From positions 1-64,000 of the forward strand of contig NZ_JAFIQT010000006.1 in NCBI RefSeq assembly GCF_017355935.1: a stretch of DNA of 64,000 nucleotides, in the 5' to 3' direction. Each line of letters begins with the position of its first letter. Positions within the stretch are counted from its first letter, which is position 1. Under the pieces are notes generated by a model, which saw only the letters and a list, made by a program, of their open reading frames with translations, did not search any database and was not told the origin of the DNA. The position numbers and the translations under genes were made by a program. The stretch comes from Telluribacter humicola (lineage in GTDB: Bacteria > Bacteroidota > Bacteroidia > Cytophagales > Spirosomataceae). This document shows positions 8,615 through 16,976 of the stretch, in pieces.

Positions 8615-9571
8615 TCATCCCAGCACCTGGTACAGGTAGTGAGCCAGGAAGTAGTAGATCGGTATCCCGAATATGATATTGAACGGAAACGAAATCCCGA
8701 GTGATGCCGTCAGGTAGTAGGTGGCATTGGCCTCGGGAAGCGCTATTTTCATGGCCGCCGGTGCTGCAATGTAGGAGGCACTGGCTGCCATAGTACCCAG
8801 GGCGATAGCCCCACCTACCGATAGCCCGGTCATGATGGCTACTCCAATTCCGATCAGGGACGAAAGGAGTGGCATGATGATGCCGAAGCTTGCTAGGAAT
8901 AAGCCTACTTTCTTCAGGTCCGGGAAACGCTTGGAGGCTACTACCCCCATTTCCAGCATAAATACGGCCAGAAATCCTTTGAACAGGTCAAAGAAAAAGA
9001 AGTTGAGCTGTTGATTGCCGGTGTAGGCAGTGGCGACGCCGATCAGTAGTCCACCTACCAGCAGCAGGATCGTCTTCCCCAGAAATATCTCATGAAACAG
9101 GGCCTTAGGATTCATACGGGTGGGGCCATTGCTCCATTTAGCCATAAATATGCCTACCGCTATGGAAGGAATCTCCAGCATAACCAGCAGTACCGTCATG
9201 TACTCTTCGTAGCCCACGTGGCGGTCGCGCAGGTAGCTGAGTACTACGGCAAACGTAACCGCACTCACTGACCCGTAGTGCGTAGCGATGGCAACGGCGT
9301 TGGTCTTATCAAACTTGCCCAGATGTTTCAGGATCAGAAAGGCTATTACGGTTATAATTCCCCCCAGTGCGATCGTTCCCAGGGCGGGTAAGGCTATACT
9401 TGACAGACTATTCTTATACAGCTCAATCCCTCCTTTAATCCCGATAGATAATAATAGATAGATACTCAATGTATTATAAAACGCCTGCGGAATACGCAGA
9501 TCAGATTTGACCATTCCGGCAAAGGCGCCAAGCAAAAAGAAGAGGACGACAGGGTCAAGTAGTGATTGCAT
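8615..9571 (-). CDS. sbtA: Sodium-dependent bicarbonate transporter SbtA family
   Basis: The 318-residue protein is almost entirely membrane helices (about ten) and starts with the family pattern MQSLLDPVVLFFLLGAFAG followed by LRIPQAFYN. SbtA proteins import bicarbonate with sodium; in cyanobacteria they feed carbon concentration and are controlled by the PII-like SbtB. No SbtB gene is adjacent here. The protein is shorter than cyanobacterial SbtA, which may mean a shorter cytoplasmic loop (from memory). It is transcribed away from a TetR-family regulator, and the shared upstream region carries two inverted repeats, so regulation by that protein is likely (inference). In a heterotroph it may supply bicarbonate for carboxylases. 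Confidence 0.85.
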   Translation of the reverse strand: MQSLLDPVVLFFLLGAFAGMVKSDLRIPQAFYNTLSIYLLLSIGIKGGIELYKNSLSSIALPALGTIALGGIITVIAFLILKHLGKFDKTNAVAIATHYGSVSAVTFAVVLSYLRDRHVGYEEYMTVLLVMLEIPSIAVGIFMAKWSNGPTRMNPKALFHEIFLGKTILLLVGGLLIGVATAYTGNQQLNFFFFDLFKGFLAVFMLEMGVVASKRFPDLKKVGLFLASFGIIMPLLSSLIGIGVAIMTGLSVGGAIALGTMAASASYIAAPAAMKIALPEANATYYLTASLGISFPFNIIFGIPIYYFLAHYLYQVLG

Positions 9572-9593
9572 GATCGGTAGTATGATTACGCTG

Positions 9594-9601
9594 CAAATAT
9601 A
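9594..9601 (-). promoter_or_regulatory. Promoter -7 box for sbtA
   Basis: TATATTTG fits TAnnTTTG and lies about 23 bases before the sbtA ATG. The -33 region would fall inside the inverted repeat at 9618-9634. Confidence 0.6.
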
Positions 9602-9617
9602 TATCTACTTTTTGAAA

Positions 9618-9634
9618 TGATAGTAAAGCTATCA
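9618..9634. promoter_or_regulatory. Inverted repeat, candidate TetR operator (sbtA side)
   Basis: TGATAG-N5-CTATCA is a perfect 6-bp palindrome placed over the -33 region of the sbtA promoter. It shares its half-site with the second repeat at 9649. Confidence 0.5.
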
Positions 9635-9648
9635 CAAAAAAATAAATT

Positions 9649-9666
9649 ACTATCAGTATTGATAGT
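9649..9666. promoter_or_regulatory. Inverted repeat, candidate TetR operator (regulator side)
   Basis: ACTATCA-N4-TGATAGT is a perfect 7-bp palindrome that covers the -33 TTG (9659-9661) of the regulator's own promoter. The half-site matches the repeat at 9618. Confidence 0.55.
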
Positions 9667-9692
9667 TCTATAATTAAATTCTACTACCTTTG
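9659..9692 (+). promoter_or_regulatory. Promoter of the TetR-family gene
   Basis: TTG at 9659-9661 and TACCTTTG at 9685-9692, 23 bases apart, fit the Bacteroidota -33/-7 pattern. The -7 box excludes the in-frame TTG at 9690 as a start codon. Confidence 0.65.
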
Positions 9693-9752
9693 TCCTTTCA
9701 CTTCAACCCAAGCCAACTGCTGTTTCTGATGGAATTACAGATAAGGATTAAA

Positions 9753-10409
9753 ATGAATGAGAATCTTTTTTTGAGGGATCCGGAGTCAACGGAGCTGGGA
9801 AGAAAGATTGTGCGGCAGAGTATCCTCCTTATTTACGAAATAGGCTTTGAAGATTTTACCTTTAAGAAGCTGGCTGCGGCCGTTCATACCACTGAAGCGG
9901 GTATCTATAGGTACTTTGAGAACAAGCACCGCCTGCTGGTGTACCTGGTAACCTGGTACTGGAACCTGCTGGAGTACCAGGTCCTTTACCAGATCAATAA
10001 TATAACCGATCCGGAAATGAAAATCAGGAAGGTGATCGAGCTACTTTCCAAAGAAATTGATGATAATATAGGCGGGAGCGATATTGACCACAAGGCTCTG
10101 TACCAGATCGTTATAGCCGAAAGCAACAAGGTGTACCTGACTAAAGATGTAGAAGAGAATAATAAGGCACAGCTCTTTAAACCCTACAAGGACTTATGTG
10201 CCCGTATAGCCAACCTCTTTACTGAATACAATCCTGATTATCCTTTCCCCCGGTCATTGGCCAGTACCCTGGTGGAGATGGCTCACTTTCAGTACTTCTT
10301 TATGCACAACCTGCCGTCACTAACTGACTTCGGACAGGAAAAGGACCCGCGGAAGCTGCATGAGTTTCTGGAGGTACTGGTGCTAAACAACATTAGGTTA
10401 GGTAAATAA
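9753..10409 (+). CDS. TetR/AcrR-family transcriptional regulator
   Basis: The protein (218 residues from this start) has an N-terminal helix-turn-helix (IYEIGFEDFTFKKLAAAVHTTEAGIYRYF, here only outlined: residues about 25-55) typical of TetR proteins, with the usual GIYRYFENK recognition helix. The C-terminal ligand domain is helical and rich in aromatics. ATG 9753 is preferred because it follows an A-rich stretch (AGGATTAAA) and lies clear of the promoter; ATG 9729 is a possible alternative. It is divergent from sbtA, with paired inverted repeats between the genes, so it probably represses itself and sbtA. The effector is unknown. A strong hairpin terminator follows. Confidence 0.85.
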   Translation: MNENLFLRDPESTELGRKIVRQSILLIYEIGFEDFTFKKLAAAVHTTEAGIYRYFENKHRLLVYLVTWYWNLLEYQVLYQINNITDPEMKIRKVIELLSKEIDDNIGGSDIDHKALYQIVIAESNKVYLTKDVEENNKAQLFKPYKDLCARIANLFTEYNPDYPFPRSLASTLVEMAHFQYFFMHNLPSLTDFGQEKDPRKLHEFLEVLVLNNIRLGK

Positions 10410-10419
10410 GAAAGTGTAC

Positions 10420-10456
10420 AAAAAGGGTCTGCAATAGCTATTGCAGGCCCTTTTTG
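10420..10456. terminator. Bidirectional terminator
   Basis: A long stem (AAAAAGGG-CTGCAATA and complement, one G-T pair) is flanked by A and T runs on both sides. It separates the TetR-family gene from the convergent membrane-protein gene. Confidence 0.8.
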
Positions 10457-10473
10457 TAGTCACGGTACCTATT

Positions 10474-11055
10474 CTAGGCCAGTGCGTATGCGACCTCTTC
10501 CTTTTCTACATTCTTCCTGGTTTCCAGGTACAGTGCCAGCGCCAGTAGGGTCCAGCCTATAGCGGAGTGAATACCCAGAATGAGGCCCGTGGCAGTAGTA
10601 CGTCCCAGTAGCAGCATGGAAGTGACCAGGACCGGGTACCACAACGCCGGCAGCAGCGGAATGTATCGCTTCCAGCCACTGAGTCCCCTGGCTACGAATG
10701 CCGTGATGCCGATGGGTAGCATCAGGAAATTACTGATGGGCCAGAAAGCGTCCAGCAGGTAAAAGTAGTCAGGCTTGTGGTTGGGCGAAATTACCAGTAT
10801 CAGGTTAGATATATTGGCAAGAGTAAGGGTACCCAGTAGCACCCAGAGGATGCCTTTACCAAATCGACTCTTCCCGGTAACCTCCAGCCGTTGCATACAA
10901 ACAATGCTGCACATCCAGGCGCACATATAGATGATGCCCCATAGCCCCGTAAACCAGGAGTTGGAAAGATGGGGGAAGCGGCCTTCAATATAGAAGCCCA
11001 GCCAGAGGGTAGGAGCGCCCAGCAGGGCGAGTAGAGCAAGTGTTGAGTTTTTCAT
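10474..11055 (-). CDS. Uncharacterised membrane protein, paralogue B
   Basis: I do not recognise the family. The 193-residue protein has about six hydrophobic segments and a short charged C-terminal tail. It is exactly as long as the neighbouring upstream protein and similar along its whole length: both share LLALLGAPT at the start, SWFT..WGIIY, VCMQR, SRFGK, KPD, and LMLP.GI. The two therefore arose by tandem duplication. The gene lies 43 bases after its paralogue and downstream of a LytTR two-component system on the same strand, so it may be a target of that system. A hairpin terminator follows. Role unknown. Confidence 0.8.
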   Translation of the reverse strand: MKNSTLALLALLGAPTLWLGFYIEGRFPHLSNSWFTGLWGIIYMCAWMCSIVCMQRLEVTGKSRFGKGILWVLLGTLTLANISNLILVISPNHKPDYFYLLDAFWPISNFLMLPIGITAFVARGLSGWKRYIPLLPALWYPVLVTSMLLLGRTTATGLILGIHSAIGWTLLALALYLETRKNVEKEEVAYALA

Positions 11056-11098
11056 GGCTATATTCAGTAAAGCTGTTTATGGAACTGAAAGGGTAAGA

Positions 11099-11680
11099 TT
11101 AAGCCGTTTGCAACACAGAAGTGGAGTGTATCTCTTCCTTCTGACTTTGCCGATAAAGAATCAGGCTCATCAGTACCCAGGCAACTGCCGAATAGACACA
11201 ACCCAGGTACAGTGAGCTTTCTGCCTCGCCCCAGGCAAACTTTGAACCCAAAGCTACGGGCAACCAGAATCCCTGCGCCAGGGGTACATACCGGTACCAG
11301 CCAGGTAGGCCTTTGGCCAGGATAACCATGATACCAACGGGCAACATCAGCAAATGGCTCAGCGGCCAGCACAGGTCTAGGTAGAAGAAAGCATCCGGTT
11401 TGCCTTCGGGGTAGATGACCCAGAAAGTATTTGAGATATCAGCAATAGTAAGGGTGCAGATAAGTATCCACAGGAGTGCTTTGCCAAATCGGCTGTTACC
11501 CGTGGCTTTCATGCGTTGCATACATACTACTCCTGCCATCCAGGTGGTGATGTAGATAATGCCCCATGTTGCTGTAAACCAAGAGTCACCGAGGGAGGGA
11601 AAGTAGTATCCGCCCAGTACACCCAGGGCCATAGTTGGAGCGCCCAGCAGGGCCAGTAGTGAAAGTGTTTTGTTGTTCAT
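11099..11680 (-). CDS. Uncharacterised membrane protein, paralogue A
   Basis: This 193-residue protein with about six membrane segments is a tandem paralogue of the next gene; roughly half the residues look identical by eye. ATG 11680 is chosen because it aligns with the paralogue's start (MNNKTLSLLALLGAPT); a longer open frame reaches back into the response-regulator gene. It begins 53 bases after the LytTR response regulator stops and may share its transcript. No enzymatic motif is visible. The conserved polar residues (Cys-Met-Gln-Arg, Ser-Arg-Phe-Gly-Lys) sit at predicted membrane borders. Family and role are unknown. Confidence 0.8.
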   Translation of the reverse strand: MNNKTLSLLALLGAPTMALGVLGGYYFPSLGDSWFTATWGIIYITTWMAGVVCMQRMKATGNSRFGKALLWILICTLTIADISNTFWVIYPEGKPDAFFYLDLCWPLSHLLMLPVGIMVILAKGLPGWYRYVPLAQGFWLPVALGSKFAWGEAESSLYLGCVYSAVAWVLMSLILYRQSQKEEIHSTSVLQTA

Positions 11681-11733
11681 GGCTACTAGTTGTTTATAGT
11701 TATTAGATAAAAAAATGGTTTTATACATTGAGA

Positions 11734-12510
11734 TCAGGCACCCAGCCATTTCCGGAACTCCGGTGCCCGGTCACGGCTGACCAGTAGCTCATCCTTGATA
11801 GCAGGCTTGAGGTCAACCTTGTACTTGCCGTTGAGGTGAACATAGATATGGTGGATAGACTTCCGGGTAGCCAGGTACTTGCGGCTGGCCCTGAAAAACT
11901 GCTGCGGGTCTACCTGTTGCTCAATTTCTTCCAGCGGGTAGTCCAGCGCGTAGTAGCGCCCATCGTGGGTTTTGAGGAAGCTGACGCGGTCTTCGCTGTA
12001 GAAGTAGGCGACATCCTCAATACCTACCGATATCAGATGCTGACCCTGGCGTACCAGGTAGTGCTGCCGAAACATCGGAGTGGCTGGCAGGGACGTACTC
12101 CGTAGCTCCTGGATCAGCTGATTGACATTGAGGGCCGGTCCGGTACTATATACCGCCTGCAGCTGACGAAACTTGTTCAGACTATTCTGCAGATCTTCCA
12201 GCTGGATGGGTTTGAGCAGGTAGTCGATGCTATGTACCCTGAATGCTTTAAGGGCAAACTCATCATAAGCCGTCGTGAATATGACCGGACAGGTAACAAC
12301 TACTTCATTGAATATCTCAAAGCTCTGGCCGTCTACCAGTTCGATATCCATCAGGATCAGGTCAGGCATGGGGTGTTGACTCAGGTAGCTCACACTTTCT
12401 TCAATGCTATCGGCAACTCCCAGAATAGTAGCGTCCGGAGCGGCTCTATGTACCAATTCCTGGATACGTGCGGAGGCAACGGCCTCGTCTTCAATGATAA
12501 ATAGTTTCAT
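11734..12510 (-). CDS. LytTR-family response regulator
   Basis: The 258-residue protein has a receiver domain (1-120) with acidic residues IIEDE near the start, the phospho-acceptor Asp in LILMDIE (about residue 55), Thr/Ala in FTTAYD and Lys in LLKPIQ. A linker leads to a C-terminal LytTR DNA-binding domain (about 150-250, with YFYSEDR, FFRASRKYL and VSRDRA). Such regulators bind direct repeats upstream of target genes. Its ATG overlaps the kinase stop codon (ATGA), so the two are translationally coupled. Two paralogous membrane-protein genes follow at short distance. Confidence 0.92.
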   Translation of the reverse strand: MKLFIIEDEAVASARIQELVHRAAPDATILGVADSIEESVSYLSQHPMPDLILMDIELVDGQSFEIFNEVVVTCPVIFTTAYDEFALKAFRVHSIDYLLKPIQLEDLQNSLNKFRQLQAVYSTGPALNVNQLIQELRSTSLPATPMFRQHYLVRQGQHLISVGIEDVAYFYSEDRVSFLKTHDGRYYALDYPLEEIEQQVDPQQFFRASRKYLATRKSIHHIYVHLNGKYKVDLKPAIKDELLVSRDRAPEFRKWLGA

Positions 12511-13646
12511 GCGGGTATAGGAGTTAAGAGGGGTACCTTGACCGTAAAGTTGGTTTCGTCGTTGAATATCTGCACCTGAGGTTGGTTCAGGAGGCGGTAC
12601 TTAGTCGTAATGTTATTCAGCCCCATACCATTGGAGGGAGCAGCCTGCCGCTTGGGCTGAAAGTTATTTTCTACCACCAGCCATTTCCCATCTTCAGACC
12701 TGATCTCTACCCGCAGGGGCTTGCGTACGGATACCTGATTATGCTTCACCGCGTTTTCAACCAGTATCTGCAGGGTCAGGGGAGGGATCTGTAGTTGTTG
12801 GGCCGCCTCATCAACCCGAACGTCCAGCGATATGCCGGTACCAAAGCGGGTCTGCAGTAGGAAGAAGTAGGCCTCCGTAAACTGCAGCTCCTGGGTGAGC
12901 CCAATCAATTCTTTTTCGTTACTCTGCAGTAGGTAGCGGTACACCTTCGACAACTCTGCAATGAACTTTACCGCCCGGTCCGGGTCTTTCTCCACCAGTC
13001 CGGTGAGGGTATTGAGGCTGTTGAACAGGAAGTGCGGTTTTACCTGATTTTTCAGGGACTCGAGCTGTACCAGCAGGTTCACCTTTTTGAGCTGCTCAGC
13101 CTCCTGCGTAGCCGTGTTCCATGCTTTTACCAGAAATAATAATTCATAAAAGCCTCCGATTAGTATGCCGTACAGGATGCGGTCCAGTAGGCCGAAGAGG
13201 AGAAAAACATAGCGAGGGTGTCCCTCAAAATCCATATAAAAGAAAACGGCCATGGTGAGTACATACAGCATACCATTGGCTGCTATCAGATAGAGTGCTT
13301 CTATCATAAGTCGCCAGTCCGATGATTTGGAAATAGGGGATACTTTATGATAGTATACCACAACCGCCCTACTGATCTCCCACATGAGTATAGCCGAGAT
13401 AAACGTAAAGATGAAATTACCACGTACACCTTCCCACGTAAAAGGTTCGGTTCCCGCCAGCATTTCACTGCTGTAAAAACCGAAGCGGAGTGCCGTGATC
13501 ACGGCAATTCCGATAATGCGTACGCGGTAGTTGTCGGCGAGTTTCACTTTGGGGACTTTTTTACTGGTGATTGTTGATTCAAAATAAGTTATAGGATTTC
13601 GGACAGCCAATAGAGATCCTACTGACTGACCGGTTTGGTTGACCAA
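12507..13646 (-). CDS. LytS/YehU-type sensor histidine kinase
   Basis: The 379-residue protein has four to five membrane segments (about 45-180) with little periplasmic sequence, then a His_kinase domain with the phospho-acceptor in KPHFLFNSLN (about 215) and an ATPase domain with LVENAVKHN and GMGLNNI. It signals to the LytTR regulator encoded directly downstream with ATGA overlap. The open frame has no ATG before residue 61, inside the membrane region, and a stop lies just upstream of the frame. The start must therefore be TTG 13646, TTG 13610 or a nearby GTG; I give the longest. A palindrome (13629-13651) covers this start. Confidence 0.85.
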   Translation of the reverse strand: MVNQTGQSVGSLLAVRNPITYFESTITSKKVPKVKLADNYRVRIIGIAVITALRFGFYSSEMLAGTEPFTWEGVRGNFIFTFISAILMWEISRAVVVYYHKVSPISKSSDWRLMIEALYLIAANGMLYVLTMAVFFYMDFEGHPRYVFLLFGLLDRILYGILIGGFYELLFLVKAWNTATQEAEQLKKVNLLVQLESLKNQVKPHFLFNSLNTLTGLVEKDPDRAVKFIAELSKVYRYLLQSNEKELIGLTQELQFTEAYFFLLQTRFGTGISLDVRVDEAAQQLQIPPLTLQILVENAVKHNQVSVRKPLRVEIRSEDGKWLVVENNFQPKRQAAPSNGMGLNNITTKYRLLNQPQVQIFNDETNFTVKVPLLTPIPA

Positions 13647-13651
13647 CCGGT
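13629..13651. repeat. Palindrome at the histidine-kinase start
   Basis: The core GGTTG-AC-CAACC is a perfect inverted repeat, extended by ACCGGT on both sides with one offset base. It overlaps the proposed TTG start and could be an operator or an RNA hairpin controlling translation. Confidence 0.4.
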
Positions 13652-13716
13652 AGAATCTCTATACTGACCCGTAATCAGGGTAAAAAGGCTGATAGGGATA
13701 TTTAGATACTTCCTTG

Positions 13717-13724
13717 TAGCTTTG
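13717..13724 (+). promoter_or_regulatory. Promoter -7 box for hemF
   Basis: TAGCTTTG fits TAnnTTTG and lies about 70 bases before the hemF ATG. No clear -33 TTG at the right distance. Confidence 0.5.
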
Positions 13725-13793
13725 CAGTCCTAGGCCGCGGCGTTGGATTACCTGATCAGGCGGCTGAATTATCGCAGTACAAATAGCCACTAT

Positions 13794-14726
13794 ATGGAAG
13801 CTCATCAAATAGAAGAATATTTTAAAGGATTACAGGACCAGATCTGCGCGGCTATTGAGCAGGAAGATGGTCTGGGGAAGTTTCAGGAGGACCAATGGGT
13901 ACACCATTCCGGTGGAGGTGGCCGAACCCGACTGATCCAGGATGGGGCCGTATTAGAAAAAGGGGGAGTCAATTTTTCGGGTGTACGGGGAGAAGTACAT
14001 CCGCGTCTGCGCGCCCAGATGGAACTACCCGAAGGGGAGGAGGCGCACTTCTTTGCTACCGGGGTATCCATTGTGATGCACCCGCACAGTCCGCGGGTAC
14101 CCATCATCCACATGAATGTACGGTACTTCGAGCTCAGTAACGGGACGAGCTGGTTTGGTGGCGGCATTGACCTGACTCCTCACTACGTAGTAGAGGAGGA
14201 TGCCCGCTGGTTTCATACTCAGTTGAAAGAGGTATGTGACCAGCACGATCCGGTTTTTTATCCCGAATACAAGCTTTGGGCGGATGACTACTTCTACATC
14301 AGGCACCGCGAAGAAACCCGGGGCATCGGAGGTATTTTCTTTGACTATCTCAAGCCCTGCGCAGCGGGCGAAGAGTCCATAGTAGGAAAGCATAGCAAGG
14401 AGCAGCTTTTCAATTTAGTAAAAGGAGTAGGAGAGAGCTTCGCCCCTATCTATACCACCCTGATGCGCAAGCACCGGGACGAGCCCTTTGGCGAGGCCGA
14501 AAAACAGTGGCAGTACCTGCGCCGTGGGCGCTACGTGGAGTTTAACCTGGTGTGGGACCGGGGGACAAAGTTCGGGCTGGAGACGGGCGGACGTACCGAG
14601 TCCATTCTGATGAGTTTGCCGCCGCAGGCCCAGTGGGCATACAATCATCTACCGGAAGAGGGTACTCCCGAAGCGCGTACTATGGAGCTGCTTCAGAAAG
14701 GGATCGACTGGGTCAACTACGAGTAA
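13794..14726 (+). CDS. hemF: Oxygen-dependent coproporphyrinogen III oxidase
   Basis: HemF converts coproporphyrinogen III to protoporphyrinogen IX with O2 in the cytoplasm, a late haem step. The 310-residue protein carries the family blocks: GGGGRTR near residue 45, FFATGVSIVMHP with the conserved His, NVRYFE, WFGGGIDLTP, and IRHREETRGIGGIFFDY. ATG 13794 gives the usual N-terminus; an in-frame TTG upstream at 13743 is less likely. It converges on menC with only four bases between the stop codons and no terminator between them, so the two transcripts must overlap at their 3' ends. Confidence 0.96.
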   Translation: MEAHQIEEYFKGLQDQICAAIEQEDGLGKFQEDQWVHHSGGGGRTRLIQDGAVLEKGGVNFSGVRGEVHPRLRAQMELPEGEEAHFFATGVSIVMHPHSPRVPIIHMNVRYFELSNGTSWFGGGIDLTPHYVVEEDARWFHTQLKEVCDQHDPVFYPEYKLWADDYFYIRHREETRGIGGIFFDYLKPCAAGEESIVGKHSKEQLFNLVKGVGESFAPIYTTLMRKHRDEPFGEAEKQWQYLRRGRYVEFNLVWDRGTKFGLETGGRTESILMSLPPQAQWAYNHLPEEGTPEARTMELLQKGIDWVNYE

Positions 14727-14730
14727 AGGA

Positions 14731-15834
14731 TCAGGCGGTAATCCAGCCGGATTGCAGGGAGGATAGGTCCCAGTTAATAGACTCAGTATAGTACAGGTGG
14801 CCCTGGTGTACCCTCAGGGGAGAGGGGATGTTATTATGGTACAGACAACCGGTACCTAACCCCTGTGGCAGGGCATTTTCGTATTGAGCTGTAAACTGGG
14901 CAATGGCATTGAGACCGATATTGGATTCAAGAGCCGAAGTGATCCACCAGCCAATGGACAGGCGCTGGGCTATCTCGATCCACTCACGGCAGTGCTGGAA
15001 GCCACCCAGTAGGGTAGGTTTCAGGATGATGAATGGGGGCTGGATCTTTTTGAGCAGACTGAATTTCTCCATGTAGTCAAACTTGCCGATGAGTTCTTCG
15101 TCCAGCGCGATATCTATCGGTGAGCTGGTCGAGAGGCGGGTAAGCAGGTCGTACTGCCCCGTACGGATGGGTTGCTCGATGGAGTGCAGTTCAAACTCCG
15201 ATAGTCGCTGGAGCTTTTCGGTTACCTCGTTGGCATCAAAGGCACCGTTGGCATCTACCCGAAGGGTAATCTGGTCGGGGGTATAGCGTGAGCGGATAGA
15301 GCTCAATAAACGGCACTCCTGCTCAAAGTCCAGTGCGCCTACTTTCATTTTGAGAGTGGTAAAGCCGTGATCCAGCTTTTCTTCGATCTGATGCGCCATG
15401 AAGTCCTCATTGCCCATCCAGATCAACCCGTTGATAGCTATTCCCTTTTCACCCCTGGTAAATGCATTATTGAAAATAACCCTGGTACCTCCGTTCATGA
15501 AGTCAAGTAGCGCCGTTTCTATTCCGAACCTCACCGAAGGCAGATTGTTAGGAATGACCTGCTGGAGAATGATGGGCAGGTTGAACGGAAATACTTCCAG
15601 GTCAAGACTATTGAACAACTTACAGACCGCCGCCAGCTGTACCTCAAAGTCAGGTATATCGTCGACACTCAACCCCGCAAGCGGGCCGCACTCACCGTAC
15701 CCTTCGACTCCGGGTTGCTCTTCGTCCGAAATTTTGATCAGCCATGACGTTTTTCTGGTAAGTACCCCTCTTGAGGTACCTGCTTCGAATCTAAAATCCA
15801 GGGTATATGGCTGGTATTCAATCTTTAATGACAT
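14731..15834 (-). CDS. menC: o-Succinylbenzoate synthase (enolase superfamily)
   Basis: The 367-residue protein is a muconate-lactonizing-type enolase-superfamily enzyme: capping domain first, then a barrel with the catalytic Lys in KMKVG, metal ligands in RVDANG, SIEQPI and ALDEEL, and the second Lys in ILKPTLLGG. This set fits MenC, which dehydrates SHCHC to o-succinylbenzoate in menaquinone synthesis, the usual respiratory quinone of Bacteroidota. A dipeptide epimerase is the main alternative; the motif ALESNIGLNAIAQ favours MenC. ATG 15834 is chosen because the longer frame overlaps lpxK's upstream region. No other men gene lies nearby. Confidence 0.88.
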   Translation of the reverse strand: MSLKIEYQPYTLDFRFEAGTSRGVLTRKTSWLIKISDEEQPGVEGYGECGPLAGLSVDDIPDFEVQLAAVCKLFNSLDLEVFPFNLPIILQQVIPNNLPSVRFGIETALLDFMNGGTRVIFNNAFTRGEKGIAINGLIWMGNEDFMAHQIEEKLDHGFTTLKMKVGALDFEQECRLLSSIRSRYTPDQITLRVDANGAFDANEVTEKLQRLSEFELHSIEQPIRTGQYDLLTRLSTSSPIDIALDEELIGKFDYMEKFSLLKKIQPPFIILKPTLLGGFQHCREWIEIAQRLSIGWWITSALESNIGLNAIAQFTAQYENALPQGLGTGCLYHNNIPSPLRVHQGHLYYTESINWDLSSLQSGWITA

Positions 15835-15933
15835 GTAGAGCGGGAGTCTGGGTCTAAAACAAGCCTCAATTATATGAAAAATAAACGTAACAATAGTACT
15901 TCTGGGGGCCAACATCATAGATCGGTTACAATA

Positions 15934-16968
15934 ATGCAACCGGCGGCCTGGCTCTATAAAGGTATTACTGCTCTGCGTAACAAGCTATATGATCAGGGAG
16001 TATTCGCCTCATTCACACCTGCTCAGTTTACAGTTTCGGTAGGTAATCTGACTGTTGGAGGGACGGGTAAGACACCCATGGTTGAGTACCTGATTCGTTA
16101 CTTTAAAGATAAACAAAAAATTGCTACACTGAGTCGGGGATACGGCAGAAGTACCAAAGGATTTAGAGTGGCTGACCCAGGTGCAACGGCCAGGACCATT
16201 GGTGACGAGCCTTTACAATACTATCAAAAATTTGGTGCAGAGATAAAGGTGACTGTTTGTGAAAACCGGGCCGAAGGCAGCCGACAGATAACTGCTCTAT
16301 TCCCTGACGTTGACCTGTTGCTATTGGATGACGCGTACCAGCACCGGGGCATCCGGCCCAGCGTCAACATCCTGCTCAATGACTACAACCGCCCTTTCTA
16401 TAATGACCACCCATTCCCGGCCGGGTACCTGCGGGAGGGGCGAAGTGGCGCCACCAGGGCGGATGCCGTGGTAGTGACCAAATGTCCGGCCGGATTAGCA
16501 CAGGCAGAAAAAGAGGAGATAAAGCAGCAGATTAGTCGCTATACCCGCCACGGCACGCCGGTATTTTTTGCCTCGGTGCGTTACGAGCAGCCGGTGGCGT
16601 ACGCTGGTGAAGAAGAAGTTCTGCCTGAGCAGGTGGTAGCTCTGGCCGGAATAGCCCGCCCGGAGCCATTTCTGGCCTACCTACGTGATAATTTTGAGGT
16701 GGTAAAAGAAGTTATATATCCAGACCATCACGATTACAGTCCGTCGGACCTCAAAGACCTGCTGAAATACGTAAAAAAAGGTACTTTTGTGGTTACGACC
16801 GAAAAGGACAAGGTCAAGCTTTACCCGCTGGCTACGGCGGCCGGGGTAGTCAGTCAGTTTCTGTATCTGCCCATCCGTATGGACTTTGGGGACGATCAGA
16901 ACCTATTTGAGCAATGGTTGGATAAGGCTGTCCAGGTACCTTTGCTGAATGCCGCTCGGCGGAATTAA
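15934..16968 (+). CDS. lpxK: Tetraacyldisaccharide 4'-kinase
   Basis: LpxK phosphorylates the 4' position of the lipid A disaccharide at the inner membrane. The 344-residue protein has the N-terminal amphipathic stretch WLYKGITALRNKLYDQG, the Walker A loop GNLTVGGTGKTP (about 40-50), LLLDDAYQHRG, and the C-terminal block FVVTTEKDKVK. ATG 15934 is preferred over the frame start at 15874 because it places the membrane-binding helix at the usual position. Divergent from menC, with 100 bases between the starts. The porin gene follows eight bases after the stop and is probably co-transcribed. Confidence 0.95.
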   Translation: MQPAAWLYKGITALRNKLYDQGVFASFTPAQFTVSVGNLTVGGTGKTPMVEYLIRYFKDKQKIATLSRGYGRSTKGFRVADPGATARTIGDEPLQYYQKFGAEIKVTVCENRAEGSRQITALFPDVDLLLLDDAYQHRGIRPSVNILLNDYNRPFYNDHPFPAGYLREGRSGATRADAVVVTKCPAGLAQAEKEEIKQQISRYTRHGTPVFFASVRYEQPVAYAGEEEVLPEQVVALAGIARPEPFLAYLRDNFEVVKEVIYPDHHDYSPSDLKDLLKYVKKGTFVVTTEKDKVKLYPLATAAGVVSQFLYLPIRMDFGDDQNLFEQWLDKAVQVPLLNAARRN

Positions 16969-16976
16969 CCTGTTGT

